From Closterium sp. NIES-65 (taxonomy: Eukaryota; Streptophyta; Zygnematophyceae; Desmidiales; Closteriaceae), in the NCBI GenBank assembly GCA_948144175.1, contig CANXME010000202.1:1017253-1081252 (forward strand): a DNA stretch of 64,000 nt, in the 5' to 3' direction. The notes below the pieces were generated by a model. It was given only the letters and a program-made list of their open reading frames with translations, had not been told where the DNA came from and did not search any database. Position numbers and translations under genes: made by a program. Within the stretch, counting starts at the first letter, position 1; each line of letters begins with the position of its first letter. Of this stretch, positions 33,015 to 44,574 are shown piece after piece.

Positions 33015-34613
33015 GTAGGAGGATTTTTCCGAGGCTTGTATAATTTCTCCTAAGCGTGGATGTCTCCTCTAAGCCTTGGCAACTCTGTAGGCTTCACCTG
33101 TGGGCAACGGGAAGCCTTAACACTCTGCTGCGGGGAGAGAATATTAACTCCACGGAACGCACGACCCTGTTCTACGCTCCGTAGTACTTTGCCCAACTTC
33201 TCAGGTACCTGAATAATTTCTAAAGGCTTTTTCTTGGCCTCTAAACCTCCCCTGAATTTTTTGAAGGCTTGAAAACCACGAGAAGCAATATTCTTTGTTA
33301 CACCATCTTTATAGGATACTTTTAACGAATTCTTACTTTCGTGGGTCTTCGGCTGGAGTTTCCCGGTCGGTGCAGAGTCTTTTTTCGCGAAGCCTCCATT
33401 CGCCTCGGCGATTTCCTCTGATGCCGGCCGGTCATGACGTTTTAGATTGGCGCCATCATTTTCTCCTTTTTTCACCCGCTTCGAAGTCGCCACATCGTCG
33501 CCTTTTCTTGCTTTACGGATCTTTACTCGATCGCCAGGTCGATCCGGGGCTACTGGCGATTCCCATTCTTTTACTTCGGGGGTGCTCCACTGTTTCCGTC
33601 CCGGAGTGCTGCCCGTGCTTTCTTCATTTTGTAGCACGACAAAAACTGATGTCCAGCTGCGCCGCAAAATTCGCATTTTGTCGGCTGCTGCTTTGCGTCG
33701 TATTTGCCGATATCCATCGATTCGGCGAACGTGGGGGGTGCCGATCGCTCCGTGCCGAATGTACGGTTTGGCGTGAAGCGTCGTGTTTCGGGTTGACCTC
33801 GAGTCAGCGCGTTGTATCGCTCAGCAGTACGCACGATGTCTCTGTAGCTGTTGTAATTCGCCGCAATCACCTGCCGCCGAATCTCCATTTTTAACCCTTC
33901 GGTGTACGCCTAGATTTTTTCGCCTTCGATCAGGTCGGTGATGCGGTTGAACAGTAACTCCATCTGCTGCGTGTACTGTGTTACACTACTGTATTGCTTG
34001 TGTCGGTGTATCTGCTGCCGCGCCATATTGGTTGTATTAGTTGGTTCGAAACGCTCGATTAAATCTGCCCGAATCTGCTGCCACATTTTCTCCCCGCGGG
34101 CTACGTCGGTGTAGTAAATACATTCGAGATCCGGTCCACGTAATAGTGTCACTGCAAGCCAAATCCTTGCTGCATCGTGTTGCGGGGTCGAGCAGCCAAT
34201 GGCCTCGAAGTAAATTTCGAGGGTGGCCACGAATCGTCGGACGTCGAATCCCTTCGCGCTTGGATCGAACGCCTCCGTGAGCCTCGGTCGTGCTGCTTCG
34301 AGGTTCGGCGACACTGGTGCCATTGGTCCGTGAAATGTCGGTGTCGCCACTGCTGCTGGAGTTGTCGGTGCTGCAGTCGCTGCGGTCGCTTCTGCTGCGG
34401 TGGCGAACCCTTGTTGGCTTGTCAGAAAAGCCTCGAGTCGACGAAGCGTCGCCTGCGTCTGCTCCATGTCGGTGCGGAGGCTCGCGATGTCGCTCGTAGT
34501 CGCGTAGTTATCGCCTTGGCCCTCCATGCCTGACATCAACGCGTCCGAAAAACCGAATCGAGGGGGAGCGAAAACCACGGAACCGGTTTTACGTACCCAA
34601 AATCGATGTTTGA
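33015..34613 (-). pseudogene. G1 Gag and leader (copy B, part 2)
   Basis: Minus-strand Gypsy Gag: leader and start near 34578, coiled coil (LRTDMEQTQATLRRLEAF), capsid-like block (FDVRRFVATLEIYFEAIG, WQQIRADLIERFEPTNT, QYTQQMELLFNRITDL) and a CCHC knuckle CEFCGAAGHQFLSC (about 33645-33690), then a lysine-rich spacer. The first 750 bp (33015-33763) duplicate 20127-20873 at about 94% identity by eye. Fossil. Confidence 0.85.
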
Positions 34614-34628
34614 CTGCGTCGCCCCCGT

Positions 34629-34904
34629 GCTCAGAAAAGAGAATGAGAATTGAGTTGAATTGAATTGAATTGAATGATCACCTAGGTACAACACGAGGCT
34701 ATATATAGGCTCGACACAAGGCCCCGTAACCAGGTGTTCTGCGAAGGTTCCGCGGGTCGCGTAGAGTCCCGAACAGATCCTTACCGAATTCGGTAGAAGG
34801 CAATTCGGTGGCAACCGAAAAGGCCAGAATTCGGTGCACGCAACCTAGCTCGGTGCTGTAACTATAATAAAATATAGGAAAGCACCTAGCCTAGGAAATC
34901 AAGC
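34629..34904 (-). repeat. G1 5' LTR, inner piece
   Basis: Matches the 3' LTR copy at 2003-2275; interrupted at CAAGC by C4, and continues at 42972-43065. Confidence 0.88.
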
Positions 34905-35028
34905 TGTGAGAATTGAGGAATGAATGAACTAGCACAAAGTTGGGTACAAGTAGGAAACCACAGGAAACTAAACCCCATAGTGTCTACCCCACTATAGCCT
35001 ACACAAGCTATATAATATGAGTTTGACA
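34905..35028 (-). repeat. C4 3' LTR
   Basis: 124 bp, TGTGAGAATTGAGG...GTTTGACA on the plus strand; purine-tract complement cacccccataggaaaagtgg follows on the inside. Confidence 0.9.
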
Positions 35029-35225
35029 CACCCCCATAGGAAAAGTGGGGGAGAACAAGAGGCCACAAGACCAGTCAAGCAAAGCAAAGCAAGCTCAGGG
35101 TGGATCACAACGTCACCACACAATCCGAGCACAAGAGCAAGGCCAAAAGGCCAGTTCACATGCAAGATCATATATAAAAGAAAACAAGCAAGTGCAGGTA
35201 TAGAAAGATCACAGTACAAGCAAGG

Positions 35226-37175
35226 TCAAGAAGTGAGCAAGTGAGGCCAAGTAGGCACAAGACCCAGCATTGTACAGAAGCGCTGATGATCACAAGGCGG
35301 AAGTGCCTTGGTAAAGATATCAGCAATGTTGGCCTCAGAGGCCACGTAAGCAAGGCGCAGCTGACCACGCTGCTGCAGCTCACGAGCAAAGAAGTAACGA
35401 AGAGCAGTATGCTTCGTTCTGTGCTCCAGTCTGTGCTCCCGACAGAACGCCAGCATGGCCTTCTTGTCTACGTACAGAACTAGAGGAGAACGAGGCGACT
35501 CTCCTAGGTCAATCAGCAGGTAGGTGAGCCAGCGTAGCTCCTGTGCAGCCATGGCCCCAGCGTAGATCTCAGCCTCACAGCTGGAGCTGAGAACAGAAGA
35601 CGAGCGGGCAGACCGCCACGAAACAGAGCCGGAGCCAAGGCAGAAGGTGTAACCGTGTGACGACCGCTGCAGAGCCTGGTCGTCAGCCCAAGAAGCGTCA
35701 GCGTGACCTTTGAGGACCACTCGACGTCGCCCTCCAAGCACTAGCCCAATGCCCGACGTACTGCACAAGTAGCGCAACACCCTCTTCGCTGCAGTCATGT
35801 GCTCTGGCATTTGTCTGCCAGGAGCAACATAGCGTGCCAAGATGCTAAGAGGGTATGCAAGGTCAGGTCGTGTGCAGGTCATCAGGTACATGAGGCAGCC
35901 AACAAGCTCTGGGTATGGGCCACTCGGCTCTACGAACTCATCCGAAGGCAGAGCTGAGAGCGAGTGGCGAGTAGACAGAGGAGCGGCCTGAGGCGAGGAG
36001 TACGTGAAGTCGAAGCGCTGAAGGACCTGCTGCACCATGTGTGACTGAGTCAGGGTAATGGTGCGCTGTGCTCTATCCCGGGTGATCTGCAAGCCAAGGT
36101 AGTTGCGCAGTTCACCCAGGTCTGTGCACGTGTGTCTCTTCTGCAGCTCAGACTTCACGTGGGCGAGTCCAGCAATGTCAGCAGTGGCAAACACCAAAGA
36201 GGTGTCGGTGCGTAGAAACAGCGACAGGTCGGCTGTAGAAGGAGCAAAGCCAAGAGCCGCAAGTGTAGTCCTCAGTGTGTCGTGCCACTTACGGGGCGCC
36301 TGGCGGAGACCGTAGACTGGCCGCCGGAGGCTCCACTAAGAACCAGGAGGAAACGACCCAGTGAAGCCAGGTGGGCAGCGCAGCCAGATCTCCTCGTGCA
36401 GGCTGCCCTGTAGGAAAGGCGTGCTGAAGTCAAGAGAGTGAAGCTCGTAGTCGCGCTGAGCGGCTATGTGCAGTAGCACCCGAGGAGTGGTCATCTTCGG
36501 GGTGGGAGAGAAGTTCTGAAAGTAGTCAACTCCCTGCCGCTGACTGAAGCCTTGAGCCACGTAACGCGCCTTGAAGACAGGCGGAGAACCCGGCGGCCGC
36601 TTCACCCTGAAAATCCACATGCCACTGACGATGTTCGCCCCAGGTGGGGGAACCTCGTCAACATAAGTGCCTGTGTACTTCCAGGAAGCCATCTCTGCGT
36701 CCATGGCCGACTGCCACTGAGAAAAGTACGGACCCTCGATCGCCTCAGCGTACGATCGAGGAGTCGGGATGTCTGGTGCATCCGGGTCTCCCTTAGGGGC
36801 AATCAGCGTGGACACGAGATGAGGCAAAGCAGCAGCAAAACACTGGAACTCCTCCTGCCTGTCCTCAAGGACGTCCGTGCTAAGAGTACACTCACCCCCG
36901 ACGGACGGAGGACAGATAAACTCAGACTCAGCAACAAGACTAGCAGCGTAGTCTAGACCATAGCGAGCAGCAAAGTCGACAAGCTCAGGAACTAGGGCCG
37001 ACGCAGCAGTGGACTCAAAGGAAGGGTCAGTGACAGAAGTAGCCAGGAGACGTGTGACAGAAGGACTGGCAGCACGAAGAGAGTCAGACTTCGGGTCAGC
37101 AAGAGTAGGAAGTGAGGACTCTGGAGGAGACGGCAAAGGGACATGCAGAGGACCAGTGGAAGGACGTTGTGCCAT
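35226..37175 (-). pseudogene. C4 RT and RNase H part
   Basis: The minus strand shows YAEAIEGPYFSQWQSAMDAE, SGMWIFRVKRPPGSPPVFKA, YLGLQITRDRAQRT and LMYLMTCTRPDLAYP, then RNase H HADASWADDQALQRS and CEAEIYAGAMAAQELRWL, ending EANIADIFTKALPPCDHQ. Fossil. Confidence 0.87.
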
Positions 37176-37349
37176 CTGGTATGTGCCTGGGACCGCAGGA
37201 GGTCGCGGACGTGCAGTACGACCACTAGTGCGAGCAGCACGAACAGGCGACGCAGGACGAGACGCAGGCTCACGACGCTCAGCAAGACCTCTAGTAGGAC
37301 CAGTGTAGGGAGAAGGAGCAGGTAGGGGGGAGGCGGGCTGTAATTGTGA

Positions 37350-38110
37350 CTAAGACTGGACTGGCGGTGGACACGCTAAGGGAGGGGCAGGACCAGTGGA
37401 AGGCGGAAGACCAAGAACCTGCTCAAGGAGCGGAACGAAGAACGGCCTCGGCCGCGCACAACCTCCAGAACCAACAGGGAGAGCACCAGTACCTCCAGCG
37501 GCAGCACCAGCGCCAGCAGCACCTCCAGCTCCAACAGTGCCAACTTCCAGCACCCTCATACGCACCAGCGCCAGCAGAAACACCAGCGCCAACACCCCCA
37601 GCAGCTCCAGCTCCAGCACCACCAACTCCAGCAGGACCGGCAGCTCCATTACCGCCAGCAGCTCCAGCAAGACCAACTACAGCAGCCTCAGCAGCACCCC
37701 TAGTCCTAGCAGCTCCAGTACCGCATATACGAGCACCTCCGGTACCAGCAGCAACAGTAGTACCTCTTACTCCAGCAGCACGGCTCCAGCGGCAGGCAAA
37801 CCACTCGCGCAGTTCCTATGGAGAGAGTGGCACCAGCCTCGACGAAGCACCGCCGGCGGCCACACGAGCAGACCCAGCGCCCCCAGGCTCCGCACCGCCA
37901 GGCTCCGCACCTCTAGACCCAGCACTCCTAGGCTCAGCACCCCCAGATTCAGCACCCCCAGTCTCAGCACCCCCAGTCTCAGCACCCCCAGACCTGGCAC
38001 CCGCAGGCTCAGCACCTCTAGAAGCACCAGAGTCAACAGCTATCTCGACAGGCTCGACTGCGTCTACCTGGGACACACCTGACGGGGCACGACCCTGAGG
38101 GGGGAGGGGG
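37350..38110 (-). repeat. C4 integrase-RT linker repeats
   Basis: 15-bp GAEPGG-type and ELELLGVLA-type degenerate repeats. A motif related to LREWF lies at about 37797-37835, where the other copies have LSPQELREWF. Confidence 0.72.
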
Positions 38111-38111
38111 T

Positions 38112-39124
38112 CTACCGGGGGAGGACCTGGCGCAAGGAAGAGCGGCGGCGGGGAGAGGGGCGCAGTGAGGTAGGGGGAGAGACGGTAGTGAGGCACCGAC
38201 TCGTGAAAGGTGACGTCCTGGGAGGACAGAACACGGCGCGAGGTGGGGTGGTAAAACTGCCACCTAGGCGCGTCAGGGGGGAAGCCAAGGAAGACGCAGG
38301 GAACAGCACGGGGGGGTAGCTTGTCTGCACACAAGTCGCGGACAAACGCCCAAGACCCCTAGACCCGAAACGCAGACGCATCGCCAACCTTCCCCGTCCA
38401 CCGCAAGGTGGGGGAGGTCTCTGGCAAGGAGACCCGGGGCTGAAGGTTGAGCTGATGCACGGCGTACTGAACCGCAAACGGCCACAGAAAATGGGGGGCA
38501 GCCGCATGCATCATAGACGTACGAGCGACGTCCATGACCATGCCAATGTGGCGCTCAGCAATCCCATTTTGCTGTGGAGAGGCCGGAAGCGTGAAGGTCT
38601 GGCGGATGCCCTGTGCACGACAGAAGGCTCCCAGAAGGGCAGAGGAAAACTCCCCGCCTCTGTCAGAGTGCAGACGCAGAACAGGAAAGTCCGAGCCGAA
38701 ACTCTCCCTGAGCTGGAGACGAGCTGCGCGGATCCAGTCGATCAACAGCTCAGTGACGTCACCCTTGCTGCGCAAGGGGAAGACTGTGGTGTAACGCGAG
38801 TAGTCTTCAACCACCAACAGGAAGTAATGCTCTTGCCCCTGCCCACGGACGCGGGCGGGGCCCCACACGTCGATGTGGAGGGTCTGTAGTGGAGCCTCTG
38901 TCGGAGGAAACTCGGAGGAGTGAGGGGCGGCGCGCTGTCGCCCCTCGACGCAGGGGACGCAGGTAGGGCCAGGCCCCGGAGGTAGGGGAGGGAGAGACCG
39001 AGGGAGACCAGAGACAAGGACACGGGAGGCCATGCCTCGGAGACGAGGGAGGGAGGGGTGACCAAGGCGGTGGTGCCAGAGGAGAGTCTGATGAGATAGG
39101 AAACGACACGAGCAGGGAGCAGAC
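38112..39124 (-). pseudogene. C4 integrase and pre-integrase part
   Basis: The minus strand shows LWHHRLGHPSLPRLRGMASR, LHIDVWGPARVRG, LLVVEDYSRYTTVFPLRS, LHSDRGGEFSSALL, SPQQNGIAERHIGMVMD and AVHQLNLQPRVSLPE. Fossil. Confidence 0.87.
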
Positions 39125-39127
39125 TTA

Positions 39128-39965
39128 GGGTGCGTCAGATCCGTTGGCCGGATCAATCCGGCCATCCAAATCTAGCGAAGGTTACATATTCACGACATTC
39201 GTAAGGTATTTCGTTAATTTCGCACAATCCGGCCACTTGCTAAAATTTTGATGGCCGGTTTAGCATTCGTTTCCGACGTGCAAACGAATCGAGAGTCGAC
39301 CACTTTGTCGACTTATCAGCGCTCCAGTACCTATGCGACTTGGCCAACATACCCAAGCGACTCAACGTGTCACAAGGACGACTCGCACGGCGCTTTCAGC
39401 GCCGCTGAACATGACCAGATTACTTGGTAATCTCTCTCGTCAGCAAAGTCAAGGAGCAAGGGCACCATGACAACGACTGCAGCAACCAAGGGGTGAGCAC
39501 AACGTGCGTGAGTCCGATTGCTAAACTTCGTGCCCATCTGGGTGTGAAGGATCCGCCATGTTGGATAATGGCTAGAGTGTAGGGACGTTCCGGTTTTTGT
39601 ATGCTCTCGTCACACTCAGTTCGGGTAGACGACACGATCTCGCCGAGCCGGTTTGGAAATGGGGCCACAGCTCATATCTTGACTCCCTGATCGTAGTGTG
39701 CACATAGCGGTTGTGTCACTTCAGTAACAATACGTGCGACTCCGTCGCACAATCCGGCCAATTGTGCGACCTGTAAATCTGACACTTCTGCAAACTGGCC
39801 TGTAAATCGGCCACCAAATCTGTCAGATCTCAACACCTTGTAAATGTGGCTGGATGGTGGTCGGTTTAGCATTCGACCATTCTGTCGACTTTGGCGAAAA
39901 AAGGAGTCGACCAAAAGGGCGACAAATTTGCAGCCAAATCACGTTGTAGCGGATCTGACGCACCC
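39128..39965. mobile_element. PIF/Harbinger-like MITE (838 bp)
   Basis: Perfect 16-bp terminal inverted repeats, GGGTGCGTCAGATCCG at 39128-39143 and its reverse complement at 39950-39965, flanked by the 3-bp duplication TTA (39125-39127, 39966-39968). TWA target sites and a leading G are typical of PIF/Harbinger. The interior is AT-richer than the surrounding Copia and has subterminal repeats (caatccggcca several times; tcggtttagcattcg near both ends). The two short minus-strand frames (39420-39668, 39672-39914) show no DDE transposase motif, so it is non-autonomous. It lies in the protease-integrase spacer of C4. Confidence 0.88.
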
Positions 39966-39968
39966 TTA

Positions 39969-41875
39969 GGACGAGACCTGGACGCTGCAGCAAACACCTG
40001 ACTCGTCGCAGCTACCTGGCCAGACTCAGCAGCCGGAGGAGACTCACTGGTAAGGGTGTACATGCTCGACCCTGGCCGACGGGTGAACGTGGCCAAGTGT
40101 CGGCCTGTCCGAGCACACATGCAGTGGGTCACCCGCTGACTCGCAGGAGTGAACTGGTCAACCCCCCTATCCTGTAGGTCCGCTCCACTCACCAAGTTCG
40201 TAGAGAACGAGGGGAGGTAGAGACCTGACAGGGTGCCAGAGGGGGCTGCCGGGCACGGTAAGACAGTGGAGAAGCTAGCAAGGATAGGACCCCCAGAGGG
40301 GTCCGCAAGGGAGACTGCAACCGTCCGACTGAGCGGCGTAAGAGTGGTGCGGTCTTGAAAGAAGGAGCGGGACGCACCCGAGTCAAGGGTGAAGGTGTGT
40401 AAGGCCTGAGCCGACGTAGTACCTCAGAGGGCAGACGCACAAGCACCTGGGGCAGTAGACGCACTGGCACCTAGATCAGCAGCCTCACTAGCACCTAGAG
40501 CACTGGCCTCAAATCCGGGTCAGGCGGTACACACAGGTAACAGTCACCCTCAACACTAGTAGTCACAGCATACATGGCAGAAAGGATAGCATCATAGTCA
40601 AGATCAAAGATGGCAACCCTCGCCCTAGACAGATCTCCCCAGCGAGAGATCTATGACGCCTCAGGGAACTGGTGACGCCACGCGTCCGTCAGGCGGCCGA
40701 AGCAGCGCTGGGTGGAGTGCGGGCCCCCGCACTGCTCACCAGCTCGGTCGCCGCAACGGAGGACGTAAGTGCAGGGACCAGTACCCCCACCGCGCTGACG
40801 CGCAGCGTACCACTCACGAAGCTGCTGAGGGGACAACGGGGCACACCACGTTGCTGCTGCTGGCGCGGACCACCACCTGACCCACTCCTCTGCGCAGAGT
40901 TGCGACCCGCTCCACCACCGCCGCCGCCGCCGCCTCCGCCTCCTCCTTCACCTCCGCCTCCTCCGCCACCTCCGCCGCCTCCTCCGCCTCCACTGCTGTC
41001 GCCGCCGCCGCCACCCCCGCCACCACTCCCACCACCACCCCCACTCCCTCCACTGCCTCCACCACCACCTCCACCGCCCCCACTAGCCCCTCCAGTTCCC
41101 TTGCCCCCCTTGCCCTTGCCGGTGCAGCGTCTCCCGCTAGGGGCAGACGCTGCGCCGACCTTGTAGAAACCAACGAGGTTGGCAGCAGCAGAAGAAGCAA
41201 CAGAGGGCAGGAGGGGGGAGGGGGAATACCCCTCAAAGACGGGGGTGCGAGGGTCACCACGAGAGGCTCCTACAGCGACTATGCTCTTCTCTGCTGCTAG
41301 GAGGGCCTTCTCGAGGAGTTCAACGGTGAGAGTGGTGGGGCAAACTGAGAGGAAGTGGTCCCTGACTACGCGGAGAGAGTCAGGGAGCCGGGTGACTATG
41401 TCGTAAAGGGTGATGTACATGGGGGGGGGGGGGGGGGTTCTTGGCGCAGAACTGAGCAGGAAGCGCAGCGCGGTAGCAAGTGTCACTAGTGCGGAGGTGC
41501 ATAATGATGTCAGCGACTGTGGCAAAGGCAGCAAGGTCAAGGAAGAGGTACGGTAGCATGAGGCAGTGGAACTACAGCAACTACAGCGTCGTACAAGGTC
41601 TGAGCACTCTTGTACTGGCTAAAGTATGCACGCTTAGTGGTCGGTAAGTGGCAACACACAGCAAGACGGGCAGCAGCATCGCGAGTCGCCCACTGTGAGC
41701 GGATAGTGCTGTCAGCAGTAGCAGGCGGGGCAGGGGAGGCACCAGAGGTGAGGTCGAACAGAGTTAGGCCGTCTGCCCTATCGCACTGGAGGAACAGCTA
41801 GAGGTCATCGACCCAAACCTCAAAGTCAACAGCACGGCCCTCAGTGTCAAAGGTAAGAACACTGGGGGTAGCCAT
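39969..41875 (-). pseudogene. C4 Gag and protease part
   Basis: Gag begins at about 41875 (MATPSVL-type start) and continues with YLFLDLAAF-type and YITLYDIVTRLPDSLRVVRD blocks, a poly-Gly tract (40905-41100), LSPQQLREWYAARQRGGGTG (about 40800-40836), the expanded knuckle CTYVLRCGDRAGEQCGGPHSTQRC and YDAILSAMYAV. Protease-region sequence (TLDSGASRSFFQD-type) follows to the spacer at 39970-40200. Fossil. Confidence 0.84.
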
Positions 41876-41899
41876 GACTGCAAAGGTCTAGCAAGGAGT

Positions 41900-42780
41900 G
41901 GGCTCACCAGTACGATTAAGTAGGGCCGGGGCGCGTCGGTAGGACTGGTAGCAGCTCGGATGCTGGGCGGCTCGGCGGTCGATCGCTGGGCGGCTCCGCG
42001 GCTCGGCTGCTGGGCGGCTCGGCTGTCGGGCGGCTCGGCGACTAGGCGGCTCGGCTGCTCGGCGGCTTGGCGGCTCGGCTGCTGGGCGGCTCGGCGACTC
42101 GGCGGCTCGGCTGCTGGGCGGCTCGGCTGTCGCGCGGCTCGGCGGTTGGCGGCTTGGTTGCTGGGTGTCTCGGCGGCTCTGCTGCTGGGCGGCTCGGTAG
42201 AGGCGGCGTCGAGGCCGCGTAGGAGGCGGCGTCGGGGCCGCTTAGGGGCGGTGATGGGGCCGCTTAGGAGCGGTAGCGAGGCTGCGGAGGGGCAGCGACG
42301 AGGCCGCAAGAGGGCGGCGATTAGGGCCGCTAGAGGGCGGCGACGCGGCCGCGAGAGGGCGGCGACGAGCCCGCGAGGGGTGGCTGCAGGGCCGCTACGG
42401 GCGGCGACGGGGCCGCGAACGGCGGTGGCGGGGCCACGAGAGGGAGGCAGCGGGGCCCCGACAAGGCGGCGACGGGGCCTCGAGAGGGCTGCGACGGGGC
42501 CGCGATAGGGCGGCAACGGGGCCGCGATAGGGCGGCGACAGGGCCGCGATAGGGCGGCGACGGGGCAGCGAGAGGGCGGCGACGGGGCCGCGATAGGGCG
42601 GCGACGGGGCCGTGGAGGAGGGGCCGCTGAAGGCGGCGCGACGGGCCGCTAGGAGGGCGGCGACGGGGTCGTGAGGGGCCGTGAGAGAGGGGGAGGGCCG
42701 CTGAGGGCGGCGCGACAGGTCGCTAAGGGGAGGGCGGCACACAAGGCGCGCCTCGGTCAGGAGCGACTCGATCTCAGGGC
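41900..42780. repeat. C4 leader: GC-rich tandem repeats
   Basis: Units of gggcggctcggctgct type (41960-42200), then gggcggcgacggggccgcgata (about 21-22 bp, 42290-42700). Same position as the C3 leader but a different unit. Confidence 0.87.
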
Positions 42781-42799
42781 AGGAAAAAAAATCGATGTT

Positions 42800-42849
42800 C
42801 AGTGGTGGGCCCTAGGAAGTTCCCACTAGGGAACCTGCTCCATGCCATC
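42800..42849 (-). promoter_or_regulatory. C4 primer-binding region
   Basis: The element strand reads TGGCATGGAGCAGG, then GTTCCC-TAGT-GGGAAC, then CCTAGGGCCCACCACTG: the same three-block plan as C3. Confidence 0.7.
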
Positions 42850-42971
42850 TGAGAATTGAGGAATGAATGAACTAGCACAAAGTTGGGTTCAAGTAGGAAA
42901 CCCTAGGAAACTGTACCCCATAGTGTCTACCCCACTATAGCCTACACAAGCTATATAATATGAGTTTGACA
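42850..42971 (-). repeat. C4 5' LTR
   Basis: 122 bp, pair of 34905-35028; followed by CAAGC. Confidence 0.9.
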
Positions 42972-43065
42972 CAAGCAATTCATGCATGCATATGATTATC
43001 CTATGCTAGAAATAGCATGATAAAGGCAAGCAAGCATAGCTGGCATAAGCCGTCGTACTCTCACA
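42972..43065 (-). repeat. G1 5' LTR, outer piece
   Basis: Matches the outer end of the 3' LTR copy (about 2270-2362); ends CTCACA and is followed by GCGGG at 43066-43070. Confidence 0.9.
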
Positions 43066-43070
43066 GCGGG

Positions 43071-43990
43071 TCAGCGGGGGCGAAGAGACCTAAGTGGGGC
43101 TCTCCGGTGAACGTGGAAAGAACTGCCCAGGTGGAAGAGTCCGTACAGATCGCAGTCCTCCGATGCGCAGGAAAAGTGACTGTGATCTCCGGTCCTGAAG
43201 GTTTCCAAGACCCTCCAAATTCCGACAGTACGAGGGGATGTAGAGACCAGTGAGGAAACCATAGGGGACAGCTGGGCATGGGAGAGTGGTCAAGATGCGA
43301 GCAACTGCTGCACCTGAAGTAGGATCAGCCAGGGCAACTGGGACTGGAGCCGAAAGAGGTGTGACAATGGTGTGGTCGCGGAAGAAGCACTGTGACGCGC
43401 CGGAGTCCAGCGTGAAGGAGAGCGACGCACCAACAGTCGTCATGGCTGGGCTAGTGACTACACAAGCACCTACACTAAAAGCACAAGTGCCTACACTAGC
43501 AACAGGCAAAGGTCCTAAGTTAGGTACACGCAAGCCAAGAGATCCAGACGTGACAGAATAGATAGCATCCATTGACATAGCAAACACAGGGTAACCACTA
43601 CGAAACAGACCGGGCCAGATCGGGGGAGCCGACTCAGGCCTAAAAAGCTCACGGTAGAGGTCGTTGAGGCGGTTGTAGCCGCGCTGTGCTGAGTGGTCAT
43701 GACCTAGCAGGTAGTGCCAGCACCAGGGCCGGTCAGGATCCGGTACTGGCAGGGGCCGACGTCGCGGCCACCGTGACGAGCCCCCCAGCTGACTGGGCTG
43801 CTGCAGCCAACACTACCCGAACCACCAGGCCCCAACGGCTGCTGAGGGCGCCACAGGTGCTGAGTGCGGAGCTGTTGCTGAGGGCGCCACTGCTGCTGCG
43901 GGCGCCACTGCTGCTGTGGGCGCCACTGCTGAAACGGCCGCTGCTGCTGTCCCTTCTGCTGGAGAACCCCAGTGGTCTCCATGATAAAGG
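43071..43990 (-). pseudogene. C0 protease and Gag C-terminal part
   Basis: The minus strand has protease-type LSFTLDSGASQCFFRDHTIV (about 43370-43430), VALADPTSGAAVA and the spacer LSTFTGEPHLGLFAPADP running into the G1 insertion. Upstream is a Gln/Trp/Arg-rich Gag stretch with a QQWRPQQ repeat (43860-43960), unlike the Gly-rich Gag of C1-C6, so C0 belongs to a different Copia family. Confidence 0.8.
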
Positions 43991-44574
43991 CTAGTGGGGT
44001 GCAGGAGCGGCAGGCTAGGAGGAATAGGAGCTAGGGACGGCTGCAGTAAAAAACGAAAACAACTAGGAGCGCCAGGTGAAACTAGGCGAGTAACTACTGG
44101 AGCTCGGAGCGAACTGAGCTAGGAGTGCCAAGTGAAACTAGGCGAGGAACTGCTGGAGCACAGAGCAAAGGAGCGACAAGTGAAACTAGGCGGGGAACGG
44201 CCGGAGCACGGAGCAAATTGGGCTAGGAGCGAGGAGTGAGAACGGCTGGAGCTAGAACGACAAGAGCTGAAACGGCTGGATTGAGAACGGCTGGAGCTGA
44301 ATGTTGAATGCACGTCATTCAGAGTGCATGTCATCCTAACGTCCTACCGAGTGCTCGTGCTATTCATGCGTGCATTGTTTGCATGAGCATATGTCACTGT
44401 GCATGGCTGTTGGATATTATCATCGCTGTGTTTTTCTCCAAGTTTAATTGCTTGATCATGCAAGAGAAATCCAGAGCTTTCCAACGATACCAAGATCGCC
44501 TTATTCCGACCAAGATAGCCCAAGTTACAAGATTTCCAAGCTTTGGGAATTCTATCTCATTTTCAGATGTTATC

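Larger units (their letters stand above)
34905..42971 (-). mobile_element. Copia element C4
   Basis: An 8.07-kb minus-strand Copia inside the G1 5' LTR with exact duplication CAAGC (34900-34904, 42972-42976). LTRs 34905-35028 and 42850-42971 (about 122-124 bp; five or six differences, so older than C2 and C3). Parts: primer region, GC-rich leader, Gag, protease, pre-integrase, integrase, linker, RT, RNase H and purine tract. A Harbinger-like MITE (39128-39965) sits in the protease-integrase spacer. Broken, with several breaks. Confidence 0.92.
1979..43065 (-). mobile_element. Ty3/Gypsy chromovirus-type element G1, with four Copia elements inside
   Basis: Minus-strand Gypsy flanked by the 5-bp duplication GCGGG (1974-1978 and 43066-43070), with ends TGTGAG...CTCACA. 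Its 3' LTR is 1979-2362. Its 5' LTR is in two pieces (about 34629-34904 and 42972-43065) because Copia C4 landed in it. Internal parts seen on the minus strand: Gag (33050-34578 and 20279-20873), protease (19800-20070, second copy 26131-26289), RT and RNase H (3678-4860, continuing at 19189), integrase and chromodomain (2373-3656). The two LTR copies differ at roughly 8 substitutions in about 360 bp by eye, suggesting a fairly recent insertion. It is broken, with several breaks besides C1-C4, and the sequence on the two sides of C2 overlaps (see findings). Confidence 0.85.

Noticed and set aside
39420-39914. Transposase inside the MITE
   Set aside because: The two short frames show no DDE residues or helix-turn-helix pattern.
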